This document shows, piece by piece, positions 13,501 to 28,500 of a DNA stretch of 64,000 nucleotides. The position numbers and the translations under genes are program-made. Under the pieces are notes generated by a model that saw nothing but the letters and a program-made list of their open reading frames with translations, was not told where the DNA came from and did no database searches. Origin of the DNA: Gammaproteobacteria bacterium (lineage in GTDB: Bacteria; Pseudomonadota; Gammaproteobacteria; JABHGC01); assembly GCA_027077805.1 (NCBI GenBank), contig JALWTS010000034.1, positions 104,154-168,153 of the forward strand, written 5' to 3'. Position 1 is the first letter of the stretch; each line of letters opens with the position of its first letter.

Positions 13501-16500
13501 AGCAAATTATCGCACAACCACAACAATGGTTAAGTGATTACCCAATGGTATTCCCTGCGGAACAGCAGTTATTATCTGATTGGAGTGGTGTGAATGTGAA
13601 TCGTGATTATCCTCAAAAAACAGTGGCAGCATTATTTAGTGAGCAAGTACAACAGCGACCGAATGCCACGGCCATTATTTGGGAGCAGACACCGTTAAGT
13701 TATCAACAATTAGACCAAGCGAGTAATGCTTTAGCCCATTATTTGCAATCGATTGGTATTGGCTTGGAAACGCCTGTGGCAATTTATTTACCACGCTCTG
13801 ATGCCTTAATTATTGCAATATTAGCGGTGGTCAAAGCAGGGGCTTATTATATTCCATTGGATATTAGTTATCCTAGTGAACGGCTACGGTGGATGTTGCA
13901 AGATAGTGATAGTCAGTTATTGATTAGCCAAAGCCATTATTATCAACAATTCGCACTTGAGAACACGCAACTGACCTTACTTTGGGAGGATTGGCAAGGT
14001 ATTCATACACAATATCCAAACACGAAGGTTGATTCACATAGCCAATTACATCATTTGATTTATATGATGTACACCTCTGGTTCGACAGGTTTGCCTAAAG
14101 GGGTGGCCATTGAACAAAAAGGGGTGGTACGTTTAGTCAAACAAAGCCATTATGTCAACTTAGACCCTAAACAAAAAATATTACAATATGCCCCTGTGGC
14201 TTTTGATGCAGCGACCTTTGAAATTTGGGGTGCTTTATTGAACGGGGCTTGTTTGGTCATCGCACCCGCAGGCCAGTTAGGTCTGAATCAACTGGCTCAA
14301 TTTATTCAACAAAGCCATATCACAACCTTATGGCTAACCGCACCCTTGTTTCATTTAATGATTGATCAAGCCATAACCGCCTTTGCGAATGTGGAACAAG
14401 TGTTAGCAGGTGGGGATGTGTTATCTGCCACACATATTCAACGTTTACAGCAACACTATCCTGATTGTCAGATTATCAATGGTTATGGACCCACCGAAAA
14501 CACAACCTTTACTTGTTGTTATCGTTTGCCTAAACATTGGCAAGGCAATGATGTGCCGATTGGTTATCCCATTCGTCATACCAAAGTAGTTGTTTTAGAC
14601 GATAACTTGCAATTCGTCCCCATTGGCGTGGTCGGCGATTTATATATTGGTGGCGATGGTTTAGCCAGAGGGTATTGGAAGCGTCCTAAGTTAAATGCCG
14701 ATGCTTTTATTGAATATCAAGGGCAACGCTTTTATCGTAGCGGTGATAAAGTTCGTTATTTACCTGGGGGCTGTTTGCAATTTTTAGGTCGAGCCGATCA
14801 ACAAGTGAAAATTCGAGGTTTTCGCATAGAATTAGGCGAAATCGAACAAAAACTGCAACAATACCCTGACATACAACAAGCCGTTGTTGTCGTACAAACC
14901 TTAGCCCAACAAAAACAATTAGTGGCGTATTTTACGAGTCAAGCGAAAGTCGTATTAGATGCTTTGCGTTCATTTCTACAACAGCAATTACCCAGTTATA
15001 TGTTGCCTAGTTTTTATATTGCCTTAGAGCAATTGCCATTCACTGCCAATGGTAAAATCGATACGAAAGCCTTGCCTTTGCCTGAGAGTGTGGGAACGGA
15101 TAGTCATTTACAAGTTCCTAGAACCGAATTAGAACAACAATTATTACAACTATGGCAACAACTTTTAGGTATTCACCCTTTAGGGATGGATGCTAACTTT
15201 TTTGAATTAGGGGGGCATTCATTGCTTGCCGTACAATTACTGAGTCGGATTCGTCAACAGTGGTCAGTCGATATTCGTTTGGAATGGTTTTTTTCACATC
15301 CGCAAATTATGCCCTTAGCCAGTTTGTTGCAACAACAACTTGCGCAACAATCACCACAATCCGCATCTGAATTGACTTTAACGAAAGTGAATTTAAAGCA
15401 TTATCCCTTGTCTTTTTCCCAATCACGCTTATGGTTTTTACATCAATTTGAAACCCAAGCCGCAACTTATAATATGCCTGCTGCGGTAAAATTAGAGGGC
15501 AAGTTAGATATTGATGCCTTGCAGTTAGCTTTGCTTCAATTATATCAACGTCAACACAGTTTAAGGACTTGTTTTTGTTTGCAGGAACCATCACAACAGC
15601 CCGTTCAAATCGTACAAGCCGTCCCAAAGGTCGTATTAACTCGGCATCGCTTTAAAAACCAAACGCAAGCCTTGGATTGGATTCAAGAACAAGCATTGCA
15701 AGCCTTTGATTTAAGTCGATCTCCCTTGTTTTATACCTCACTCTTAGACTTGGATCAAGACGGCGAAAATACTAAGATTTTATTTCTCAATATGCATCAT
15801 ATTATTTCCGATGGTTGGTCAATGGGAATTTTGGTGAGGGAATTATCCAGTTTATATTTATCCATCTGCCAACAAAAAGTGTCAAACCTAGCGGAATTAG
15901 AACTGCAATATACGGATTATGCGTATTGGCAAGGTCAATGGTTTCAACAAGGACGGTTGCAGGCAGAATTAGATTATTGGTTGCAACGATTACATGATTT
16001 ACCTATGTTACGTTTGCCGACAGATTATCCACGTCCGAATGAACAAACGTATTATGGTCAAAGTTTCACGATGGCATTAACGGCAGAACTGACACAAAAA
16101 TTACGTCAATTTGCCAAACAACAACAAATGACCTTGTTTAATCTATTATTAGCAGGTTTTTATATTGTATTATCTCGTTATAGTGGTCAACAAGACCTTA
16201 TGGTCGGCACGCCTGTGGCGGGTCGTCAATCACCGAAAATTGAAAATATTATTGGGTTTTTTGTCAATACCTTAGTGCTACGTTGGCAATTAGATGAAAC
16301 CCAACGTTTACAGGATTATTTACGGCAATTAAAACAACAACTATGGCAAGATTTTTCTTATCAAGCCTTGCCATTTGAGAAATTAGTGGAGCTTATCGCA
16401 CCTGAACGTGATTTAAGTCATAGTCCGTTATTTCAAATTTTATTTGCCTTACAAAATCAACCAATGGCAAGCATAGAATTACCCGAACTACGGTTTTCAC

Positions 16501-19500
16501 CCTTGCATTTACCCAGTCAAACGGCAAAATTTGATTTATTTATGGAATGGGGGGAAAGCACCGATCAGTTAATTGGGCGTATTGAGTATAATCGTGATTT
16601 ATTTCAATCGGATACGATCCGACAATTATTTCATCATTATCAACAATTATTGGAGGCAATCACACAACAAGCCTTATCCAAACCACTATTAGACTTATCG
16701 TTATTACATCCAGAGGAATGGCGTCAATTAGTCTATCATTGGAATCAGCGTTATTCCTTACCCGAACATCCCTTACCCACCTCAGTGCTTGCACTGGTCT
16801 TAGCACAAGCAAAAGCCACACCTAAGCGAGTTGCCATTTGTTATCAACAGCAACAGCTGAGTTATGCCGAATTAATCAGTCAAGCCCAGTTATTAAGCCA
16901 ACAACTGCAAGCTCAAGGCTTAACCGCTAAGCAAATTGTCGCAGTGTTATTACCAAGAGGTTTGGCATTAATCGTGGCAATCTTAGCGATTTTACTCAGT
17001 GATTGTGCGTATTTGCCTTTAGATATGTCATATCCTTTACCACGGTTACAATGGATGTTAAGCCATGCGAAGGCTTGTTTGCTGATGACGAAAACCGTGC
17101 CTGCTGATTTAACGGTGGATATTCCCATTTGGCAATTAGAGCAAGAACCAGCCGATAATAATCTCGGTTTAAGCATTCCAGCAACCGCGTCGCATCCGTG
17201 GCAAAATTTAGCGTATATTATTTATACCTCGGGTTCGACGGGTTTACCTAAAGCCGTGGCAATGCCACATACGGCTTTAGTGAATTTATTAATCTGGCAA
17301 ACACAAGAACAAGCCCAAGCCTTAACTACTTTACAATTTGCCCCGATTAGTTTCGATGTGTCGTTTCAAGAAATATTTACGACTTTAAGTGTTGGGGGGC
17401 GTTTAGTCATGATGGACGAATCGCAACGTCAAGAGCCTGAACAATTATTGTCGTTACTACAACAAGCAGAAATTCAGCGTTTATTTTTGCCTTATGTGGG
17501 CTTGCAACAGTTGGCAAGCACGGCATTGCAATTATCGGTTTATCCCAAGACTTTATTGCAAGTGATAACGGCTGGCGAACAACTGGTGATAACGCCCGAG
17601 ATTTTGGCTTTCTTTAAAGCCTTGCCTCAAGCACGATTACATAATCAATATGGTCCGTCAGAAACGCATGTGGTAACGGCCTATCCTTTGCCTGCGGAAC
17701 CGGAATTATGGCAAGGTTTACCCAGTATTGGTTGGCCGATTGCACAAGTTCAAATTTATATTTTGGATGATTATCAACGACCTGTTCCTATTGGTGTCGA
17801 AGGTCAATTATATGTGGGAGGACAATTAGCCAAAGGCTATTTATATCAAGAAGACTTAACGGCGGAACGTTTTGTAATGAATCCATTTATGGAGAGGGAC
17901 AGAATGTATGCCACAGGTGATAGGGCCAAATATTTAAGTAATGGTGAAATTGTCTTTTTAGGACGACGTGATAAGCAAGTGAAAATCAGAGGGTATCGGA
18001 TTGAGTTAGGGGAGATTGAAGCCGTGCTAAATCAACTGCCCGAGATTGAACAAGTGGTTGTCGATGTGAAGCAACAACAGCTATTTGCAGCGATCATTCT
18101 CAATAATAATGCGGTACAATGTCAATCACAACAATGGCAACAATATTTAGCCAAACAATTGCCTGAGTATATGATTCCTAATCAATGGTTAATTTTAGAC
18201 ACATTACCGCTCACACCCAGTGGCAAAATAGATAGATTGGCCTTGGTCAAATTCGCACAAACTCATCAAACCCCTATTGATCAACGTCAATTACCGAGAG
18301 ACCCTGTGGAAGCGAGTTTGTTAGGCTTGTGGCAACAGTTACTACAGCGTCAAGACTTTGGCGTTCATGATAATTTTTTCCAACTCGGCGGGCATTCCTT
18401 ATTAGCAACGCAGTTAATGGCGAAAATTCGACAACAATCCAATATTGAACTGCCATTAAAAACCTTATTTGCTTATCCAACGATTGCGGAATTAGCACCG
18501 CATTTCAGTGAGCTTGGACAAGGGAAACGTCCCCCATTAGTCAAGGCTGAACCACAACAATGGTTGCCTGCCTCTTATCCACAAGAACGCTTATGGTTTT
18601 TAGCACAACTCGCACCAAATACCACCGCTTACCACTTACCTGCGGCATTAGAACTCAAAGGTAAGTTAGATATTGATTTACTCATTGATGCGATTAAAGC
18701 ATTAATTCAACGACAACAAAGCCTAGCCAGCCATTTTGTCGTGGATAATACTATGGCAACCAGCGTTGGTTTAGCCTTTTTTGCCAGTGAGGATTGGCAA
18801 CTGAAACAATATCCTAGCCAATCCAAAGAACAAGCATGGCAACAATTATTGATGGATATGACGCAAACCTTTGATTTAAGCCATGATTGGCTATTTCGGG
18901 CCAGTTTATACCCGATTACGACGGAATCTGAAACTGATCAGCCACACAATCAACATCATTGGTTTTTGTTATTTAATCTTCATCACATTATTGCCGATGG
19001 TTGGTCGATTGGGATTTTTATTCAAGAATTAGTCGAACTTTATCAAGCCTTAAGTCAGCAACGATCCCCTAAATTACTGGCATTACCCATTCAATATTCC
19101 GATTATAGTATTTGGCAACGTCAGTGGTTGCAAGGGGAGGTATTAGAGCAACAGTTGGCGTATTGGCAACAACAACTGCAAGATGCGCCTATTTTGGATT
19201 TAATGACCGATTATCCTCGACCTGCGGTACAAACATATCAAGGGGATGCGGTTTATTTTACCCTTGATTCAGCATTAAGCCAGCGTTTAAATGAATTCGC
19301 TCAAGTACAAGGGGTGAGTTTATTTATGCTACTGTTAGCGGGTTTTTATGCCTTGCTATATCGTTATACTCGTCAAACGGATATTGTGGTTGGGTCTCCG
19401 ATTGCAGGGCGTGAACATATTGAAGTGGAAAACTTAATTGGATTTTTTGTGAATACCCAAGCCTTAAGAGTACAGTTTGAACCTGAGCAAACGTTTATTC

Positions 19501-22500
19501 ATTTACTGGATCAAGTGAAACACGTTGCTTTAGGTGCTTACGCCCATCAAGATATGCCATTAGAGCAATTATTAGAAGTCTTAGATCAAGCAAGAGATTT
19601 AAGTCGCCCTCCTTTATTTCAGGTTGCGTTTGGTTTGCAAAATATGCCCATGCCCAGTGTGAGTTTAAATGATTTAGAGGTTACAACGCTGAGTTTGCCA
19701 GTAACAGGGGCAAAATTTGATTGGACAGTTTCTTTAACGGAAGGCAATGGGCAAATCAATGCTATGGTTGAATATAATTGCGATTTATATCAAGCATCAA
19801 CTTTAAAAACGATGGGGCGTTATTTTAGTCATTTATTACAAGGTGTGGTTGAAAATCCTGAACAGGCTATTTATGCCTTACCTTTGTTGAGTAATGAACT
19901 ACAACAACAGTTATTATTTAATTGGCAGCAACGTCAAAGTTATCCCATTAAACATCATTTAATCCGTCAGTTCGATGCCATTGCACAACGCTATGCGGAT
20001 AAGATTGCCATTTGTTTTCAACAAAAAACCTTAAGTTATCAACAATTGCAACAACAAAGTGAACAATTCGCCGCGTATTTATTACAACAAGGGGATTGTT
20101 GCAATAAAGTCATCGGTTTATGTTTAGAACGCCGTGAGCAAGTCATTATTGCGATTTTAGCGATTTTGAGAGTAGGGGCAACATATTTGCCATTAGACCC
20201 CATTTATCCTAGAGAGCGGATTCAGTTTATTTTGAGCGATGCGGATGCTTGTATTGTGATAACGCAAACCGATTTAATGGCCTTAGTTGCTATTGACGAT
20301 AGTGTGATGATTGATATCGATAGTCCAGAATTTGCCACAGCGATTGTTGCGATGGATACGAGTGTTTTAAGCAATATTGCCATTCAAGCCCAACAATTTG
20401 CCTATATTATTTATACCTCGGGTTCTACTGGAAAACCAAAAGGTGTCGCTATTCGCCATGATCAGGTCTTGCGATTATTTGCCAGTACCCAAGAATGGTT
20501 TAATTTTTCGGAACAAGATGTTTGGAGTTTGTTTCATTCTTATGCCTTTGATTTTTCGGTATGGGAGATTTGGGGTGCGTTGTTATATGGGGGACGTTTA
20601 GTGATTGTCCCTAATGAGCTTGCCCTTTCTGCACAAGCGACTTATGATTTATTGCAACAACAACAAGTGACCGTATTAAATCAAACCCCTTCGGCATTTT
20701 ATGCCTTATCACAATGGGCGTTGACGCAAACCCAAGCCTTATCCAGCTTGCGTTATATTATTTTTGGCGGTGAGGCATTAGATTTTTCTGCCTTAACTGA
20801 TTGGCTTACTGCTTATGGTGATAAACAACCAGAATTAATTAATATGTATGGTATTACGGAAACCACGGTTCATGTCAGCTATCGCCCCATTAAACAACAG
20901 GATATTATTAATCATCAAGGTAGTATTATCGGACAGCCCTTGCCTGATTTAGCCTTATATTTATTGGATGATTATTTACAGCCTGTCCCTACTGGCGTGG
21001 CAGGTGAAATCTGTATTGCTGGCGCAGGGGTGGCGAATGGCTATTTAAATCGGCAACAATTAAGCAAGCAACGCTTTGTTCAGCATCCTGTTACCCAAGA
21101 TAAATTATATCGTTCGGGTGATTTGGCTCGATATTTAGTCAATGGTGAATTGCAATATTTAGGACGGGTCGATCAACAGGTTAAAATTCGAGGCTTTCGG
21201 ATCGAAATTGGCGAAATTGAAGCCGTAATTCAGCAATATAAAAATGTTAATCGTTGTGTTGTGCTGGTAAAACAGGCGACTTTGTTTGCCTATATTACCA
21301 TTGCAAAACCTGTCGATTTAGTATTATTAAAAGCGTATTTGCAACAGCAATTACCCGCTTATATGGTGCCTACTGCGATCACTATATTGGAAACTTTTCC
21401 ATTAACTGCCAATGGTAAGTTAGATAAAAAATCCTTGCCATTACCTGAATTGCAAAGCCAAACAGGGCATTTACCTGAAACACCAACTGAACAGCAACTG
21501 GCACAATATTGGCAACAAATTTTAGGCATTGCGACCGTAAGAAAACAAGATAATTTCTTTGATTTGGGCGGGCATTCATTACTGGCAACCCAATTATTCA
21601 CTCAAATTCGTCAATATTGGCAAATTGAACTGCCATTACGGAGCTTATTTGAATATCCGCAATTAGATGCACTCGCCAAACAAATTGATAATATGAGTCA
21701 ATCAAGCTCAACGGGTATGGTCCAAATTCCAGTACAAGCACCAGAGCAACCACTAGTATTATCGTTTGCTCAACAACGCTTATTGTTTTTCCAAACCTTA
21801 ATGCCGAATAGTATTCAATATCATATGCCATTTGCCTTTCAAATTCAGGGTAATTTAGATTTGCAGCGTTTTCAACAAGCATGGCAGGACTGGATTCAAC
21901 GGCAACAAAGTTTACAAATGATTTTTGTTAATGATGAACAAGGGCAAGCGCATGTCAAATTACAAGTACATCAAGCGGTATGGCAATGGTTAGATTTAAG
22001 CCATATAGAGGATGAGCAACAACAAACACAAGTATGGCAAGCGTATTTACAATCCGTATTAGAAGCACCTTTTCAATTAGAACAACAACCTTGTTATCGT
22101 ATTGGTATGATTCAATTATCGGACAAAACTTGGTTGTGGTGGTTAGTATTGCATCATTTGATTGCCGATGGTTGGTCGATTGCCATCTTAATGCGGGAAT
22201 TACAAGCCCTATATCAAGGGCAGACATTATCCCCCTTAGCCATTCAATATTCCGATTATAGTGCCTGGCAACGGCAGTGGTTGCAAGGTGCCGTACAGCA
22301 ACAACAGTTACATTATTGGCAACAACATTTGCATCAAGTGCCAGTGTTGGATTTGCCGACGGATTATCCCAGACCGACACTCTTATCAGAGCAAGGGGAG
22401 ATTTGGAGTTTGCCGTTAGATTTAGACACCCGTCAACATTTAGAGCATTTTGCCAAACAACAGGGTGTAACATTATTTATATTACTGTTAGCATGTTTTA

Positions 22501-25500
22501 AATTATTATTAATGCAATATAGTCAACAAACGGACATTTGTGTAGGAACTGCCGTGGCAGGACGTCAGCAAGCGGAATTAGAATCAATCGTTGGTTTATT
22601 TGTCAATACCTTAGCACTGAGAACCCAAGCCGATTTATCCTTATCCTTTCTTGAGTATTTACAATTAGTCAAAGAAACCGTATTGGATGCTTACCAGCAT
22701 CAAATGTTACCCTTTGAACAAGTCGTGGAAGCGGTGGCTAATACGAGAGAGATGAATCGTATGCCATTGTTTCAAGTGTTTTTTGGCTTTCATCCTACCG
22801 ATCAGCAATTAATGCATTGGTCAGATATTGAACTCACGCCCGTGGCATGGCTATCACATACGGCTAAGTTTGATTTATCCGTTGATATTATGGACCTTGG
22901 GGCTGCGCAAGGTTTATTGATTAATATTGAATATCATAAAGATTTGTTTCTTGAAATAAGCATTTCCCGTTTCGCAAAACACTATCGTTATTTACTTGAA
23001 AACATTATTCAACAACCACAGCAATTATTATCACAATATTTTGGCTTAACGGCAGAACAGCAATTAACATTATTAGTCGAATGGAATGATAATTTGACCT
23101 CATGGCAACCGCAATCGATGACGCAATGGTGGCAACAAACGGCGAATATTTATTCCCATTTACCTGCGGTGATTGCTTTTGAACAACAGTATGGCTATAA
23201 AGAATTATGGCAACAGTCTAATCAATTCGCCCATTACTTATTACAACAAGATCAGCTGAATACTTGGGTGGCAATTTGTTTGCCACGCAGTTGGGAAATG
23301 ATAGTCAGTATTTTAGGCATTATGCAGGCAGGGGCAGGATATTTGCCTTTAGACCCGGATTATCCCGCCCAACGTTTACAAAGCATGTTGGACGATAGTC
23401 AAACACAAATACTGATTACCTCTAAGGCCTTTGTTGACTTGTTTGCTAAATTTAATGGTCGGATTTTTTATATTGAGGATTGGTATCAACTTGCCGATTA
23501 TTCCTCAAAACCACCAAAAATTGTGGTGCAAATCAGTGATAGGGCGTATTTGATTTATACCTCTGGCTCGACAGGCAAACCTAAGGGCGTAGTTATTACG
23601 CATCAATCACTGTTTAATTATGTGAACGCCGTCAATCAACATTATCATATTACCCCGAATGATCGAGTATTACAGTTTGCCTCCATTAGTTTTGATGCCA
23701 GTGTTGAAGAGATTTTCCCTTGTTTATTGTCAGGGGCTTGTTTGGTATTGCGAGATAATCAAATGTTGGCTTCCGCCAGACAATTTTTTGAATTTTGTCA
23801 ACGATGGCAAGTAACCGTTACCAGCTTACCTACGGCATTTTGGCATCAATTAACGGCACAATTAACCTTAGATACAACTATTGCTATCCCAAGTTGCTTA
23901 CGTTTAGTCGTCATTGGTGGTGAGATGGCTCAATATTCGCAATGGCAACATTGGCAGCAACGAGTAGGGCCATCGATTCAATTAATCAATAGTTATGGTC
24001 CAACCGAAGCCACCGTGGTAACCTTATTAGCCGATATTACCGCATTCGATAGCGATTTAGAAAAATTTAAAACCCTACCCATTGGCCGGCCGATTGCGAA
24101 TACTCAGGCCTTGGTCTTAAATTCCGATTTAAATTTGCTTCCTATTGGCGTGGTAGGGGAATTATATTTGGGCAGTGACAGTTTGGCTCAAGGTTATTGG
24201 CAACGTCCTGAGCAAACTAAGTCCGCATTTATTGCGAATCCATTTGAGACTTCATTAGTTCCGTGGCAACGTTTGTATAAAACAGGGGATAGGGTTCGAT
24301 TTCGTTACGACGGTCAGTTAGAATATTTAGGGCGAGTTGATCAGCAGATTAAATGGCGAGGTTATCGGATTGAAATCAGTGAAATTGAACAGGCATTATT
24401 GCAATATCCCGCTGTAGAACAAGTGGTCGTGCATTTAAATGCCTCCGAACAATTGCTTGCTTATATTCACAGTCAAACAGCGATTGATTTGGAACAATTG
24501 CGACAGTTTGTTAAACAAATTTTACCCGAATTTATGTGTCCGTCTGGATTTGTGGTATTAGATAAATTTCCAATGACAGCCTCAGGTAAGATTGACTATC
24601 AAGCCTTACCTAAATGGCAAGCCCCTGTCAGCCATAAAAGCATTATTATGCCTAGGGATAGCATTGAACAAGGATTGTGGGACATTTGGCAACAAGTGTT
24701 AGGGCAAGATAACTTTGGGATTAAAGATGACTTTTTTAGTTTAGGGGGGCATTCCTTATTGGCCATGCAGGTTATGGCAAGAATTGAGCAAAAGTTTGGG
24801 CGAACACTAGAATTAAAACACTTGTTTTTACAACCGTATATTGCCGACTTAGCTATTATTCTGCAACAACAGCAACAATTATTAACGACAGTTAAGATAG
24901 AAATGACCTGTCATGATGAACATCAACATCAGGTTTTGTCCTATGCCCAACAACGGTTATGGTTTTTACATTACTATCAAACGGATGACAAAGTTTATCA
25001 TATTCCCTTTGCGATTAATATCACAGGGGCATTGGATATTCCTCGATTAAAACAAGCCTGGTTAGCCGTAGTGAAACGTCAAGCTGTATTGCGTACTGCC
25101 TTTTTCAATCACCAAGGACAAGCCAAACAGCGAGTCCTACCCGCCACTATCATGCCAACAGAGCGTTGGCAACTTATTAGCAAAGACGATCAGATCAGTG
25201 ATCAGATGATACTGGAACGATTATATCAACGCTTTAAACTCGAAGAAGGCTTTTTGTTTCGGATTATTATTGTGGTTCAAGCCAAACATCAATGGCAGTT
25301 ATTATTTAATTTACATCATTTAATTGCCGATGGTTGGTCATTGGGGATTTTATTAAATGATTGGATGAGTTATTACCAACAAGTAGAGTTAGCCTCATTA
25401 AGTTTTCAATATGGTGATTATGCGTTATGGCAACAACAATGGTTGCAAACACCCGCTTTAGACCAGCAATTAGATTATTGGCAGACGCAATTACAAGGCA

Positions 25501-28500
25501 TTGAGGTATTAGAACTACCCTATGATTATTCTGAGCAACATCAATCACAACAAGGCGAACTTTATCAATTTATGGTGGATGCTGATTTAAGCCAAGCCTT
25601 AGAAAGCTATGCGAATCAACAGCAACTAAGTTTATTTACCTTATTGTTGGCAATTTTTGCCTTATTATTACATCGCTATTGTCAACAAAGCGATTTAACC
25701 ATTGGAACGCCTGTATCAGGGCGACAACAATTAGCATTGGAATCCATTGTGGGTTTGTTTGTCAATACTGTGGTGATTCGCAGTCAAATGACCTTTGACA
25801 CCAAATTTTCGGATTTTCTAGCACAGATAAAACATACCGTATTAGATGCCTTAAGTTATCAAGCCTTGCCTTTTGAAAAATTGGTAGAAGTATTGCAGCC
25901 AGAACGTGATCTAACTCGTACCCCATTGTTTCAAGTATTGTTTGTCTTGCAAAATACCCCTATGCCAAAAGTGGCATTGCCTGAGATTGAGATGCAGGCC
26001 GTTGGTTTGCATACAAACACCGCTAAATTTGATTTAATGTTATCCATGGAAACCAGTCCACAAGGTTTATTAGGCGTATTTGAATATCGTTGTTCACGGT
26101 TTACGGTAGAAACCATAAAGCAACTTGCTCAAGCCTGGCAGCAACTTGCTCAAGCCGTGATTAAGCAACGCTCGCAATCGCTGGCACTCTCAGCGTTTAG
26201 TCTGGTTGATTCAAAACAACAACAATTATTATCATTATTATCGGATTATCATCATACGAAATCCACTTATCCACGTTTCAGTTTGGTTGACTTATTTCAA
26301 CAGCAAGTCGATGCCTATCCAGATAATCTTGCCGTATTAACTGCCGAACAAAGTTATAGTTATCAACAATTCAATCAACTTAGCAATCAACTTGCCCATT
26401 ATCTACAACAACAAGGTTTAACATTAGGAACCTTAGTCATCGTTTGTTTGCCTCGTTCGGTCTTAAGTTTGATGGTGATTTTAGCCATATTAAAAGCGGG
26501 TGGCGCATATTTACCCATTGATACGGCGTATCCGCCACAGCGATTACAATTTTTATTACAAGATGCGAATACGCCATGGTTAATCAGTTCTACTACAGTT
26601 GCCATTCGTTTCCCAGAATTATCCCATTGTTTCTTATGGGAAAGCATTAAGACGGAGGTTGAACAACAAGCAACGGACAATTTAACCTTAGCCATTGATC
26701 CAGAACAACTTGCCTATGTGATTTATACCTCAGGTTCCACAGGCTTGCCTAAAGGGGTCATGGTGGCACAAAAAAGTGTGGTAAGACTGGTTAAAAATAC
26801 CAATTATATTGACATTACGCCTGAGGACCGGTTCTTACATTTTGCCCCCTTAGCCTTTGATGCCTCAACGCTGGAAATTTGGGGTGCTTTATTAAACGGG
26901 GCGAGTATTTATATGATGCCTGCTAAATTACCTTCATTAAAACAACTAGGTGCGGTGATTCGAGAACAGCAGATTAGCATTTTATGGCTAACTGCCCCAT
27001 TATTTCATCAAATGGTGGAACAGCAAGTCGATGATTTAAAAGGATTACGTTATTTATTGGCCGGGGGGGATGTCTTAGCATTACATTGGGTACGCAAAGC
27101 CATTCAAGCCTTAGCTCAGTCTCAGTGTCAATTACTGAATGGTTATGGGCCAACTGAGAACACGACTTTTACTTGCACGTATGCCTTAGATCAATTACTG
27201 GATGATGCCACAACGGTACCAATCGGTCGCCCTATTCGTTATACCCAAGTTTATATTTTAGACCCTTGGCAACAATTTGTTCCCATTGGGGTGGCGGGGG
27301 AATTATATATTGGTGGGGACGGTTTAGCCCTAGGTTATTGGCAACGTCCAGAACTGACCGCAGAAAAATTCGTTGATTCTAAACTGTTAGGGCAACGTTT
27401 ATATCGTACGGGGGATAAAGTTCGTTGGAATCAACAGCGACAAATAGAATTTTTAGGTCGTTTTGATCAGCAATTAAAAATTCGTGGCTATCGCATTGAA
27501 GCGGGTGAAATTGAAACCCAGTTACTTGCGATGGATGCCGTTCAGTCCGCCGTGGTGGTTGCTAAGGCAAATCCACAAGGGGATAAACGTTTAGTCGCTT
27601 ATTTAATTTCAAGCAAGACTTATACTTTAGCGGATATTCAACAGCAATTATCACAAACCTTACCCGATTATATGTTACCTGTTGCTGTCGTATATTTAGA
27701 GGAATTGCCATTAACTCCCAATGGTAAAATTGACAGAAAAGCCTTACCAGAACCGAAACCCAGTGGGATTGAAGTGGGTCAAACCCAAGCACAAACGGCG
27801 GTGGAACGGATTTTAGCCGAATTTTGGCAGGAATTATTAGGCATAGCGACTTGTGGTCGAGAACAACACTTTTTTAGTTTGGGAGGTCATTCCTTATTGG
27901 CGACTCAATTAGTGGCAAGAATTGAAAAACAATGGTCAATTCAATGTCCATTGCGATGGATTTTTGAATATCCCGTATTATCAGAGCTTGCCAAAAAGTT
28001 AGAATCAGTGCTTGAAAAATCATCCGCACAATTGCCACCGATTCAAGCCATGACAAAAACAACTGAGCCGTTGCCTTTATCATTCACTCAAGAGCGTTTA
28101 TGGTTTTTTGAACAGTTAGTGCCTAATCAAGCAGTGTATCATATTCCGATTGGAATTAAATTGAGTGGTCAATTAAATGTCAACCGCTTAAAACAAAGTT
28201 TTGAGTATTTGGTCAATCGTCATCAAGTATTACGCACTAAGATTATAAGCGAACAAGGTCAGGCTTATCAGCAAATTCTACCTCAAGTTGAACTCCCTTG
28301 GGAATATCAACGAGTGAATCGTGATAGTGATGGCAATGCGGAGCTTGAGCAAACTGAATTGACCGCAACCATTAGTCAGCCCTTTGATTTTAATCAAGAA
28401 TTGCTATGGCGAGTCAAACTGTGGCAGTTAAATGATCATACTTATCTATTGATCATGGTCTTACATCATTTAATTGCCGATGGTTGGTCAATTGGTATTT

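Noticed and set aside
21955..22473. 172-codon minus-strand frame inside the synthetase
   Set aside because: Lies fully opposite the conserved module 7 condensation domain, reads as low-complexity Asn/Val-rich sequence and has no ribosome site; one of many shadow frames caused by codon bias.
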